This document shows positions 1 to 5,807 of a DNA stretch of 8,633 nucleotides, one piece after another. How positions within the stretch are numbered: the first letter of the stretch is position 1; every line of letters starts with the position of its first letter. The DNA comes from JOPF136 sp035541255. GTDB lineage: Bacteria; Acidobacteriota; Terriglobia; Acidiferrales; UBA7541. Below the pieces are notes generated by a model. It worked only from the letters and a program-made list of their open reading frames with translations, was not told where the DNA came from and did no database searches. The stretch is taken from contig DATKNR010000074.1 of the NCBI GenBank assembly GCA_035541255.1, forward strand, positions 1 to 8,633. The letters are read 5' to 3'. The position numbers and the translations under genes were made by a program.

Positions 1-44
1 GGCAGAGTTCAGCCTGTAAAGTCATACAAAGTTGAGGCGAATGA

Positions 45-272
45 ATGGCTGCGCGAAAAATTCAGGTAGGCCAGGTGTGGAAAAAAGAGGGAACGGGGGA
101 GGAATTCCTCGTGACGAAAGTGTATTCGGAAGCGCTGGCCACGTACGCGATGCTGACCAAAGCGGGAGAGAGCGAAGGGTCGGATAACCGCGTAAAGGTG
201 CGCGTGGGGAAGTCGGCGGAGGGGCAGACGCTGCCCGGATTTGTATTTGCGCAGGAGGAGTTGGGCGGATAG
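45..272 (+). CDS. Small conserved-looking hypothetical protein (75 aa)
   Basis: I do not recognise a named family. The product is a small soluble protein with no signal peptide or membrane segment. It begins MAARKIQVGQVWKK and then has alternating hydrophobic/charged stretches (FLVTKVY near residues 21-27, VKVRVGKS near 50-57, LPGFVFAQEE near 63-72). That layout would fit a short all-beta, SH3-like fold, but this is only an inference from the pattern. The start is supported by a GAGG ribosome binding site at 34-37, seven bases before the ATG. The stop is a TAG at 270-272. The gene converges on bshB1 across 169 bp of repeat-rich DNA, so the two are not an operon. Codon use and GC content look like the neighbours, and the strong ribosome binding site argues that it is a real gene. 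Confidence 0.72.
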   Translation: MAARKIQVGQVWKKEGTGEEFLVTKVYSEALATYAMLTKAGESEGSDNRVKVRVGKSAEGQTLPGFVFAQEELGG

Positions 273-277
273 GGAAA

Positions 278-298
278 GTGGCGAGCGGCGAGTGACGA
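278..298 (+). repeat. Degenerate heptamer tandem repeat, left copy
   Basis: Three consecutive 7-bp units (GTGGCGA, GCGGCGA, GTGACGA) fit the consensus GYGRCGA with no spacer. A fourth, poorly matching unit may follow. The array lies just downstream of the small hypothetical gene. It resembles the longer heptamer run at 1176-1217 on the other side of bshB1. Short degenerate heptamer arrays of this sort are known from cyanobacteria as STRR repeats; the comparison is by appearance only. Confidence 0.5.
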
Positions 299-363
299 GC
301 CGTGGAGAACGAGGGAAAAGCGGGGAAGCGGGAAGAATCACACTCCAAGAATACGCAAAGCAT

Positions 364-381
364 CAGGGGCGAAAACCCCTG
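364..381. repeat. Hairpin CAGGGG/CCCCTG
   Basis: A perfect 6-bp stem (364-369 with 376-381) encloses the loop CGAAAA. It stands between two convergent genes. No T-tract follows on either strand, so it is not a classical intrinsic terminator. The core TCAGGGG...AAAACC recurs at 1229-1242 beyond the other end of bshB1, which points to a dispersed intergenic repeat. Confidence 0.6.
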
Positions 382-400
382 AAGCAGCAGCGACGATCGC

Positions 401-433
401 GGCGGGGTTGAAACCCCGCCCTTCCACTGGAAG
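401..433. repeat. REP-like double palindrome next to the bshB1 stop
   Basis: A perfect 8-bp stem (401-408 GGCGGGGT with 413-420 ACCCCGCC) closes the 4-nt loop TGAA. It is followed at once by the odd palindrome CTTCCA-C-TGGAAG (421-433). The element ends eight bases before the bshB1 stop codon on the opposite strand. It could act as a 3'-end stabiliser or a mobile REP-like repeat. There is no U-tract for an intrinsic terminator. Confidence 0.6.
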
Positions 434-441
434 CAGCGCCC

Positions 442-1158
442 CTACAGAGAACGGACGGGAAGAGAGACTACGTCGTCGACCTGCATCAGCTCCTTCACGA
501 CGAAGGGCTCACCGTAACGCACACCAATCATTTCTCCGTAGTGACGCGCGAGCAGCTCCATTTGATCCGAAAGGCGATCCAGGGGGATGTGGACCTTGGA
601 CTTGCGGTCGGCTGGCTTGGGCCGGAACTGCGAGCCGTAGCAGGCGATGGCTTTGGCGCGCTGGGCGAATTGCGGGGTGATGTCCACGACGAACGTTGGA
701 CGGACGTGGGCGTAGGCCGTGGAATAAAGGATTTTGAAGGGGCGGAAAGGGTCGCCTTCAAGCGAGAGACGCTTGAGGCCGGCGAGGAAACAGCCCTCAT
801 AGCCGAGGTGCGAGGCAGTGTAGTGGTCGGGGTGACGTGCCTCCCAGTAGGGAAGAATCACGCAGCGAGGGCGAAGCGAGCGGATGGCGCGTGCGACGGC
901 GAGCTTGGATTCTTCGTCGGGGGAGAGACGGGCGTCGGGCAGGCCGAGATTTTCGCGGCGGCGGACGCGGAGGAGACGGGCGGCGGCGGCGGCTTCGCGA
1001 CGGCGGGTTTCGACGTCGCCACGCGTGCCCATTTCGCCGCGGGTGAGGTCGAGGATGCCCGTGGAGTAGCCGGCCTGGGCCATTTTCAGGAGCGTGCCGC
1101 CGCAGGTGAGTTCGACGTCGTCAGGATGGGCGGCGATGGCAAGAAGGTCGAGTGACAT
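442..1158 (-). CDS. bshB1: Bacillithiol biosynthesis deacetylase BshB1 (PIG-L/LmbE family)
   Basis: A zinc-dependent deacetylase that removes the acetyl group from GlcNAc-malate to give GlcN-malate, the second step of bacillithiol synthesis in the cytoplasm. The 238-residue product matches the BshB1 family in length and motifs: AAHPDDVELTCGG at 9-21 (zinc ligands H11 and D14), DLTRGEMGTRG at 37-47, RENLGLPDA at 68-76, RHPDH at 108-112 (third zinc ligand H112), and a C-terminal LARHYGEMIGVRYGEPF region near 203-219. The frame stays open upstream to 1356. However, homology begins at MSLDLLAIAAHPDD, so I use the ATG at 1158; the extra 66 codons would be read from repeat DNA. No clear ribosome binding site precedes this ATG, but TGCTATCCT (an extended -10-like string) sits at 1173-1165, which would allow a very short or leaderless transcript. 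No other bacillithiol gene (bshA, bshC) is in the window. It is flanked on both sides by heptamers and hairpins and is divergent from the sigma gene. Confidence 0.93.
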   Translation of the reverse strand: MSLDLLAIAAHPDDVELTCGGTLLKMAQAGYSTGILDLTRGEMGTRGDVETRRREAAAAARLLRVRRRENLGLPDARLSPDEESKLAVARAIRSLRPRCVILPYWEARHPDHYTASHLGYEGCFLAGLKRLSLEGDPFRPFKILYSTAYAHVRPTFVVDITPQFAQRAKAIACYGSQFRPKPADRKSKVHIPLDRLSDQMELLARHYGEMIGVRYGEPFVVKELMQVDDVVSLPVRSL

Positions 1159-1164
1159 GGGGAA

Positions 1165-1173
1165 AGGATAGCA
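1165..1173 (-). promoter_or_regulatory. Candidate extended -10 element of bshB1
   Basis: The minus strand reads TGCTATCCT, matching TGnTAnnnT. No convincing -35 lies 16-18 bp upstream, where degenerate heptamers occupy the space. The predicted start of transcription would fall close to the bshB1 ATG, implying a nearly leaderless mRNA, which agrees with the missing ribosome binding site. This is a motif match only. Confidence 0.3.
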
Positions 1174-1175
1174 GA

Positions 1176-1217
1176 GACTCGCGGCTGGTGACGCGTGACT
1201 GGTGAATAGCGGCTCAG
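1176..1217 (+). repeat. Six-unit degenerate heptamer array, right copy
   Basis: Six 7-bp units follow each other without gaps. The best two are GACTCGC at 1176-1182 and GACTGGT at 1197-1203; the consensus is GRCTSGY. The last two units are more diverged. The array starts 18 bp upstream of the bshB1 start codon. It is related in phase and composition to the three-unit array at 278-298. Confidence 0.6.
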
Positions 1218-1222
1218 ATTTT

Positions 1223-1256
1223 GGCCCTTCAGGGGTCAAAACCACTTGGAAGGGCC
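1223..1256. repeat. Long imperfect hairpin GGCCCTTC/GAAGGGCC
   Basis: An 8-bp perfect outer stem (1223-1230 with 1249-1256) encloses an imperfect inner region containing AGGGGTCAAAACC. Pieces of it (TTCAGGGG, AAAACC, CCACTTGGAAG) match pieces of the left-hand repeat block at 363-433, so both belong to the same dispersed family. Confidence 0.55.
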
Positions 1257-1263
1257 GCTCTCC

Positions 1264-1283
1264 GGCACGACAAAAGTCGTGCC
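1264..1283. repeat. Perfect hairpin GGCACGAC/GTCGTGCC
   Basis: An 8-bp perfect stem (1264-1271 with 1276-1283) closes an AAAA tetraloop and is followed by CTGACAC. There is no T-tract. From memory, similar 'CACGAC..AAA..GTCGTG' elements are scattered between genes in acidobacterial genomes. I treat it as a REP-like repeat. Confidence 0.6.
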
Positions 1284-1350
1284 CTGACACAAGCTGGAAA
1301 TGAACCAGGGAATGGGCGCCGGATGTGAGCTGTAAGCCCGATGCGCCCAC

Positions 1351-1373
1351 CCCCACACTTCGGTAGTGTGGGG
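1351..1373. repeat. Perfect hairpin CCCCACACT/AGTGTGGGG
   Basis: A 9-bp perfect stem (1351-1359 with 1365-1373) has a 5-nt loop TCGGT, so the RNA form would carry a stable UUCGG-like loop. It lies 112 bp before the sigma factor start. It could be a repeat-family member or a 5' regulatory structure. No poly-T follows on either strand. Confidence 0.6.
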
Positions 1374-1484
1374 CGGCAATTGTGACATGGGGCGGTGAGA
1401 AGGGTCACGAAACCGCTTTCGTTGTTGGTGCGTCGCATTTATGCCACACTAGGCATCCAAATCTTTCCAGTTCGCGTACCCCCA

Positions 1485-2102
1485 ATGGAAGCCTCCAAGG
1501 CAGCCGCGCGTAGTCCGGTGGAACCTACCCGAGAGGCAGACCACGCCTTGGTGCAAAGGATAGTGAGAAAGGAAGAAACGGCACTCGCCGAGGTGTATGA
1601 CCGGTACGGCGGCCTGGTGTATGCGGTGGCTCTGCGGGTGCTGAGGGAAGAGACGGCGGCAGAAGAGGTCCTCCAGGACACGTTCCACCGGCTGTGGATG
1701 GTGGCGGCCCGGTTTGACCCGCAGAGGGGGTCGTTGCCGGGGTGGCTTGCGGTAGCGGCGCGGCACCGTGCGATTGACCGCCTGAGGCAGCGCGATCCGG
1801 AGCCACATGGGGACGCGGAATCTGCGGCGGGAGGGATGGAAATCCGGCTGCCGGGCGACCTGGAAGACGAGGTGGCCAGACAGCGGCTGGTGGAGCGGGT
1901 GCGGGCCGCGATGGACCGGCTGCCACAGGCGCAGCGCGGGGCAATCGAGCTGGCGTTTTTCGAGGGGTTGACGCACACGGAGCTGGCGCGGAAGACGGGC
2001 GAGCCGCTGGGAACGGTGAAAAGCCGGCTGCGATCGGCGGTGGCGGCGCTGCGGCGGGAACTTGGAGCCGCGAGCGGGGAATATAGCTTGAGAGGGGAAT
2101 GA
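1485..2102 (+). CDS. ECF sigma factor (sigma-70 family, SigK-like)
   Basis: An alternative RNA polymerase sigma factor of the extracytoplasmic-function class. With the ATG at 1485 the protein has 205 residues, normal for the class. Region 2 spans about 18-103, with the core-binding and -10-recognition part LAEVYDRYGGLVYAVALR and DTFHRLW near 64-71, then AARHRAIDRLRQR at 91-103. Region 4 spans about 137-193, with the helix-turn-helix HTELARKTGEPLGTVKSRLR near 164-183 for -35 recognition. An acidic/glycine linker joins them. The frame is open 30 codons further upstream (1395), but that leader has no domain character. The 3' end overlaps the anti-sigma gene as ATGA, so the two are translationally coupled. 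Such pairs usually transcribe their own operon together with stress genes; the target set cannot be read from this window. Confidence 0.92.
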   Translation: MEASKAAARSPVEPTREADHALVQRIVRKEETALAEVYDRYGGLVYAVALRVLREETAAEEVLQDTFHRLWMVAARFDPQRGSLPGWLAVAARHRAIDRLRQRDPEPHGDAESAAGGMEIRLPGDLEDEVARQRLVERVRAAMDRLPQAQRGAIELAFFEGLTHTELARKTGEPLGTVKSRLRSAVAALRRELGAASGEYSLRGE

Positions 2103-2932
2103 GCGAGCATCCACAATTCGCGGAAGACATTGACCTACTCGCGCTGGACATGCTGGGCGAAGGCGAGTGCGGGCCACTGCGGGCGCACATGGAAGAATGT
2201 GCGGCGTGCCGGGTGCGGTTTGATGAGGCGCGTGCGCTGGGAGCGATGCTGGCGATGACGGCGAGACCCACGGAGCCGCCATTGCGAGCGAGGCAGCGGC
2301 TGCTGGAGGAACTGGATACGCGGAGGGGACGGAGGGAAGCCGCGAAGGCTCCGGCAGCGCTGGAGGCGATGCCGCGGCCCGCGCCGGCGGAATATCGCGA
2401 GGCGCCGGGGCGGGTGGGATTCTGGAATTCACCGAACCTGGGCTGGGCAATCGCCGTGCTGGTGATTCTGGCGGTGACGGCGATGCTCTCCGAGCAGTAC
2501 CGGCGAGCGGAAATCGACGTGAGAAACTTGCAGACGGAAGTTGCGGCGAAACAGGATGAACTGGACCGAACGAAAGCGGTAGTTGACCTGCTGCACGCCT
2601 CGGACACGGTGCGCGTGAAGCTGATGAGCGGAACGGCACCGTGGCCATGGCCGGAAGGAAAGGTTTACTACCACCCGAAGAAAGGGCTGCTGTTCGTGGC
2701 CTCGAATTTGCCGCCCGTGGATGCCGGAAGGGTGTACCAGCTGTGGTATGTGCCGGACCACGGGTCGCCGCAGAGCGCGGGAGTGTTTGCGCCGGATCTG
2801 CACGGCAACGCCACGCTGATGTCACCGCCATCGTTGAAGGCGATGATACCGAAGGCGTTTGCGGTGACGCTGGAACGCGCGGGGGGCTCGCCGGAGCCGA
2901 CAGGGCCGGAAGTGCTCTCCGGGGCGCAGTGA
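2099..2932 (+). CDS. Membrane anti-sigma factor, RskA-like, with zinc-binding ZAS motif
   Basis: Holds the upstream ECF sigma factor at the membrane until a signal triggers release. The 277-residue product has an N-terminal anti-sigma domain with HMEECAACR at 30-38 (H30, C34, C37: the HxxxCxxC zinc anti-sigma motif). An Ala/Pro/Arg-rich linker at about 56-105 follows, then one transmembrane helix at about 114-131 and a probable coiled coil at 132-166. The C-terminal RskA domain covers about 170-275, with GRVYQLWYV near 210-218 and FAVTLERAGGSPEPTGP near 254-270. The C-terminal half should lie outside the cytoplasmic membrane. The start is fixed by the ATGA overlap, and AGAGGGG just upstream serves as ribosome binding site. 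RskA proteins are typically cleaved by regulated intramembrane proteolysis; whether zinc/thiol chemistry also matters here is open. Confidence 0.9.
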   Translation: MSEHPQFAEDIDLLALDMLGEGECGPLRAHMEECAACRVRFDEARALGAMLAMTARPTEPPLRARQRLLEELDTRRGRREAAKAPAALEAMPRPAPAEYREAPGRVGFWNSPNLGWAIAVLVILAVTAMLSEQYRRAEIDVRNLQTEVAAKQDELDRTKAVVDLLHASDTVRVKLMSGTAPWPWPEGKVYYHPKKGLLFVASNLPPVDAGRVYQLWYVPDHGSPQSAGVFAPDLHGNATLMSPPSLKAMIPKAFAVTLERAGGSPEPTGPEVLSGAQ

Positions 2933-2995
2933 GAGCGAATCCTGTAAGAAATTCCCACCGAAAAGACGCAGGGAAATCCAAAGACTAAATGAAGC

Positions 2996-3027
2996 TTGCG
3001 GGCTCCCGCCCGGTCCGAGACCCGCAA
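2996..3027. terminator. Candidate bidirectional terminator between convergent genes
   Basis: A 7-bp inverted repeat (2996-3002 TTGCGGG with 3021-3027 CCCGCAA) encloses an 18-nt GC-rich loop. It lies in the 110-bp gap where the anti-sigma operon and the peptidase gene converge. The T-runs are short on both sides, so termination strength is uncertain. Confidence 0.35.
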
Positions 3028-3042
3028 AATGGCTTGAGCGGT

Positions 3043-4491
3043 TCAGCGCGGGAGCGGCTCGGGCATTTGGGTGAGCGCGGTGGCGAGGACGGCGACCGCG
3101 GCGACATTTTCCTTCAGCAGTTGGGGGTCGACTTTATCGAGCGTGTCGGCAGCGGTGTGATGGTAGTTGAAGTAGGTGCGGCCGTCCTGAATGGGCGCGA
3201 AGGTGGGAACGCGCGCGGCATGGAGAGGTTCGATGTCCGCGCCGGGGCTGAAGTCGACGGGCTCGAGCAGACGGGCCCCGATGGGACGAAGCGCGTCCTG
3301 GACGGGCTCAAGCAGGTCGGGCGCCTGCGAAGCCGCACAAACGTAGAAGCCGAGGGGATGGCCGGCACCAAAATCGCTTTCAAGAGCGGCGGAGTGATTG
3401 GGGAATTCGCCGAGATGGCCGGTGGCGTAGGCGCGGCTGCCGCTGGAGCGAAATTCCTCGTCCATCCAGGCGATGACGCGCAGAGTGCGGCGAGGGCGGA
3501 GACCGAGCTGGTGCATGACGGCTGCGGCACCCATGGCAATGGCGACGCCGGCTCCATCGTCGATGGCACCGGTGCCCAGGTCCCAGGAATCGAGGTGGCC
3601 GGAGACGATCACGATTTGCTCAGGATGTTCGCTGCCTTTGAGATCGGCGATGACGTTGGCGCTTTCCACCTCCGGGAGAGACTTGCAGGTTAGGAGGAGA
3701 CGCATGCGGACGCGTCCCTGCGAGGCGAGGTCGGCGATGAGTTCTGCGTCTTCGGCAGTAACGGCGGCTGCGGGGATGGTGGAATCGCTCATCTCGCCGG
3801 TGTGGGGAATGCGATAGTCGGCGCCACCAGCGGAGCGGACGAGCGCGGCGACCGCGCCCAATCCTTCTGCGGCCTTCGCACCGCCAACGCGATAGGCGAC
3901 GACCTCGCCATAGGCTGGTCCGGCTTGATTCTGCGCTGCCATGCGCTTGTCGAAGGGCACATTGTAGAGAACGATTTTTCCGGCGACGCCGGCGCGGCCG
4001 AGGGAGGCGAGTTCGGCGAGATTGCGCACGACCACGACGTCGGCGGTGATCCCCTCGGCAGGCGTGCCGACGCTGCCGCCGAGGGCGGTGAGCACGATTT
4101 TCTGAGTGGTTCCGGGCGCCTGGCCTGGATATTCGGTGAGCGCCGCTGACTCTTCGCCCCGGACCCAATGGGGCACCTTCACTTTTTCAAGAGTGACTTC
4201 GAGGCCGAGTTTGCGCAGCTCGGCGGCCACATATTCGGCAGCGAACTGTGCCTGCGGCGAGCCGGCAGGGCGCGGGCCGATGTTGTTGGTGAGGTGACGA
4301 AGCTGCTGCCAGGCATAGTCGCTGGCCATAGCGGCGGAGAAGACGCGGTCCAATTCAGCACGGAACTCCGGAGATGCGCTGGCCTGCGCGGGAGCCTGGG
4401 GCGCGGGCGAGGCAGGCTGCTGCGCGTCGCCGGGCGTGGGATTGATGGCGGCGAGACCGGCAGCGAGGATCAGTGCGAGTAATTGGCGCAT
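3043..4491 (-). CDS. Secreted M28 family zinc metallopeptidase, carboxypeptidase Q-like
   Basis: An exported di-zinc exopeptidase that would trim peptides outside the cytoplasm. The 482-residue protein starts with a signal peptide (MRQLLALILAAGLAAINPTPGDA, probable cleavage near residue 23) and a Pro/Ala/Gln-rich linker to about 40. The peptidase domain is interrupted by a PA-like insert at roughly 130-270. Active-site motifs follow the M28 order: GHLDSWD at 298-304 (H299), AIDDG at 309-313 (bridging D311), WMDEE at 342-346 (catalytic E345, ligand E346), ESDFG at 371-375 (D373) and YHHTAADT at 443-450 (H445). The spacing and the GHLDSWD/RRTLR/ESDFG wording closely resemble animal carboxypeptidase Q (PGCP). 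The frame runs open to 5055, but the ATG at 4491 directly precedes the signal peptide and the longer version would cross the divergent small gene. GGGGG lies 7-11 bases upstream of the start. All metal ligands are present, so it should be active. Confidence 0.9.
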   Translation of the reverse strand: MRQLLALILAAGLAAINPTPGDAQQPASPAPQAPAQASASPEFRAELDRVFSAAMASDYAWQQLRHLTNNIGPRPAGSPQAQFAAEYVAAELRKLGLEVTLEKVKVPHWVRGEESAALTEYPGQAPGTTQKIVLTALGGSVGTPAEGITADVVVVRNLAELASLGRAGVAGKIVLYNVPFDKRMAAQNQAGPAYGEVVAYRVGGAKAAEGLGAVAALVRSAGGADYRIPHTGEMSDSTIPAAAVTAEDAELIADLASQGRVRMRLLLTCKSLPEVESANVIADLKGSEHPEQIVIVSGHLDSWDLGTGAIDDGAGVAIAMGAAAVMHQLGLRPRRTLRVIAWMDEEFRSSGSRAYATGHLGEFPNHSAALESDFGAGHPLGFYVCAASQAPDLLEPVQDALRPIGARLLEPVDFSPGADIEPLHAARVPTFAPIQDGRTYFNYHHTAADTLDKVDPQLLKENVAAVAVLATALTQMPEPLPR

Positions 4492-4620
4492 GGAGAGCCC
4501 CCGGAAAATGACGAGCCACTGACTGTAGCCGCAGTCCGGACCGGAAACAACAGGAAGAACAACGGGTGCGATGGGCAATGCACGCATCCGCAACCGGGAG
4601 TGGCGCCGGGCATCAAACAG

Positions 4621-4640
4621 CCAGGGGGCCGCGACCCTGG
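4621..4640. promoter_or_regulatory. Inverted repeat in the leader of the small exported protein gene
   Basis: CCAGGG (4621-4626) and CCCTGG (4635-4640) form a perfect 6-bp stem around an 8-nt loop. It lies 22 bp before the ATG at 4663 and 9 bp before its ribosome binding site. It could be an operator or an mRNA hairpin in the 171-bp region shared with the divergent peptidase. The rest of that region shows no clear promoter. Confidence 0.35.
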
Positions 4641-4662
4641 GATTAGCCTGGAGGTTAAGCCC

Positions 4663-5067
4663 ATGAGTTGGCTGGAAAAATTGCTTCTCGGATTCAGTGT
4701 ATTTGCACTCCTTTTTGTACTTTCGCTTCCCGCACGTGCAGGAACCTGGAATGAAAAGACGGCGGTGACGTTCAGCGGGCCGGTGGAGGTTCCCGGCCGG
4801 GTGCTGCCGGCCGGTCATTACATCTTCAAACTGTTCAACTCGCCTTCGGACCGGCACACGGTGGAAATCCTGAACGGGTCCGGCACGAGGCTGGTGGAAA
4901 TCGTGAATGCGATTCCGATTTATCGGGATCACGCCACGGCGCATACGGCGATCACGCTGGAGGGGCATGGAGCCGGATCGCCCGAGGCCGTGGCTACCTG
5001 GTTCTATCCGGGCAGGCATTACGGACTGGAATTCCTGTATCCGCACACGCAGCAACTGCGCGGCTAG
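4663..5067 (+). CDS. Small exported protein of unknown function (134 aa)
   Basis: The protein has a clear Sec signal peptide (MSWLEKLLLGFSVFALLFVL then SLPARA, cleavage after about residue 26). A compact, probably all-beta domain of about 108 residues follows. Its opening resembles the pattern 'vtFsgPVEVPGrVLPAGhYiFKLf.S.sDRh.VeIl', and it ends with ATWFYPGRHYGLEFLYP (near 111-127). I have seen this layout in uncharacterised exported proteins of Acidobacteria, but no function is attached to it. No catalytic motif is visible. The start is well fixed: GGAGGT at 4650-4655 with a 7-nt spacer to the ATG at 4663. The open frame upstream to 4483 has no signal-peptide logic. The gene is divergent from the M28 peptidase and converges, with only 20 bp between stop codons, on the VOC gene. 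Confidence 0.85.
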   Translation: MSWLEKLLLGFSVFALLFVLSLPARAGTWNEKTAVTFSGPVEVPGRVLPAGHYIFKLFNSPSDRHTVEILNGSGTRLVEIVNAIPIYRDHATAHTAITLEGHGAGSPEAVATWFYPGRHYGLEFLYPHTQQLRG

Positions 5068-5087
5068 AGCGCGGATTCAACCAAAGT

Positions 5088-5807
5088 TCAGGAGGAAAGA
5101 TCGAATTCGCCGCGCGGGCCGGCGATGACAGCGCGGAGCTGCGGCCGGTCTGCGTGTGCGACGTGAATCTCGATTCCGAGGCGCGAGAACGTGGCGGAGA
5201 GATCGCCGGCGTCAGGAGCCGCGGCTTCGAAACGCACGAGGCGGCAGCCCTGGGGAGCGTCCTCGGAGGGATGCACGGAGCCGGCTCCCCACTGGATGAA
5301 AAACGGCAGGACGCCGTGACGGTCGTCTTTGAGGCGGAGTGTGGTCCAGTGGAGGACGCGGCCGTCGGGACGATTCCGTGAACCCGGGTCGGGGCCTTCG
5401 AAAGCAATGCCCGCGGCGGTGAGGCGGCGGGCCTGCTCGTGAATGTCGTGCGGATGAACGGCCCATCCGATGAGGCGCGGGGAGACGAGCGTGCGGAGGC
5501 CGTAGATGTCGGGGGCTGAGGCCTGCTGGGGATCCGGCGCGATGATTTCCAGATAGTGAAGGGTGCCGAGGTTCAGGAGGGCGTTGCGCGTGCCGCGGCC
5601 GGGATGGACGCCGCCGAAGGCGGCGCGGACGCCGGTGCGCCGGGCAACGAGGTCGATCCCCGCGTCGAGATCGCTCGCGCCGAGAAGAATGTGATCGAGC
5701 ATGACAGGCTCCGTTTCCTTTGTGGGGAGTGCGCGCGGAACAAGCAGTGAGGCGCCCGCAGCGCCCGCGGCTGCCAGAAACGTTCTTCGTGAGATTGCTC
5801 GCTGCAT
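5088..5807 (-). CDS. VOC/glyoxalase-like domain protein with Tat-type leader
   Basis: A member of the vicinal oxygen chelate superfamily, of the Glyoxalase_3-like type, probably metal-dependent; the substrate is unknown. From the ATG at 5807 the product has 239 residues. SRRTFLAAAGAAG at 7-19 is a good twin-arginine signal, with the hydrophobic stretch to about 23. The VOC domain starts at MLDHILLGASDLD (36-48). GGVHPGRGTRNALL at 65-78 and HYLEIIAPDP at 84-93 keep the likely metal ligands H39, H68 and E87. PDGRVLHWTTLRL (147-159) and LPFFIQW (167-173) are also typical. Two alternative starts exist: 5840 (250 aa, same leader with 11 more residues) and 5702 (204 aa, no leader), the latter behind GGAG at a 6-nt spacing, the best ribosome binding site of the three. 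The gene follows the lipocalin-like gene on the same strand after 55 bp and is probably cotranscribed with it. Confidence 0.83.
   Translation of the reverse strand: MQRAISRRTFLAAAGAAGASLLVPRALPTKETEPVMLDHILLGASDLDAGIDLVARRTGVRAAFGGVHPGRGTRNALLNLGTLHYLEIIAPDPQQASAPDIYGLRTLVSPRLIGWAVHPHDIHEQARRLTAAGIAFEGPDPGSRNRPDGRVLHWTTLRLKDDRHGVLPFFIQWGAGSVHPSEDAPQGCRLVRFEAAAPDAGDLSATFSRLGIEIHVAHADRPQLRAVIAGPRGEFDLSS

Larger units (their letters stand above)
1159..1484. other. Divergent intergenic region between bshB1 and the sigma operon
   Basis: These 326 bp hold no credible gene. From left to right they contain an extended -10-like string for bshB1, a six-unit heptamer array, three hairpins, and about 110 bp of ordinary sequence leading to the sigma factor start. 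The sigma reading frame is open back to 1395, but this part encodes no recognisable domain. A very weak sigma70-like pair, TTGTTG at 1422-1427 and CACACT at 1445-1450 with a 17-bp spacer, is the best promoter candidate I see for the sigma operon. I see no clear ECF-type autoregulatory GGAAC/CGTC pair. Confidence 0.6.

Noticed and set aside
1..44. 3' end of an upstream gene
   Set aside because: A frame ends with TAA at about 17-19, but with only a few codons visible nothing can be claimed.
401..420. Rho-independent terminator for bshB1 or the small hypothetical gene
   Set aside because: The stem is good, but no T-run follows on either strand. It fits a REP-like repeat better.
541..1155. 204-codon plus-strand frame over bshB1
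   Set aside because: It is Gly/Ala/Val/Asp/Glu-rich with no domain and is fully antisense to a well-supported bshB1.
1176..1283. CRISPR-like array
   Set aside because: The units are 7 bp, degenerate and contiguous with no spacers. The hairpins differ from each other in sequence, and no cas gene is present.
1159..1356. 66-residue N-terminal extension of bshB1
   Set aside because: It is encoded by heptamer and hairpin DNA, and BshB1 homology starts exactly at the ATG at 1158.
1449..2981. 510-codon open frame on the minus strand across the sigma/anti-sigma genes
   Set aside because: It is antisense to two genes with clear domains, is low-complexity Pro/Ser/Arg/Ala in composition and shows no motif. 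It is a shadow frame produced by high GC content.
2933..2990. Possible decayed A-rich dispersed repeat (ACCGAAAAGACGCAGGG...) after the anti-sigma gene
   Set aside because: It is reminiscent of A-rich 'AAGACGCAGAG' intergenic repeats, but a single short degenerate copy with no second copy in the window cannot be supported.
4492..5055. N-terminal extension of the M28 peptidase frame to 5055
   Set aside because: It would precede an obvious signal peptide and overlap the small exported gene on the other strand, which has its own strong ribosome binding site.
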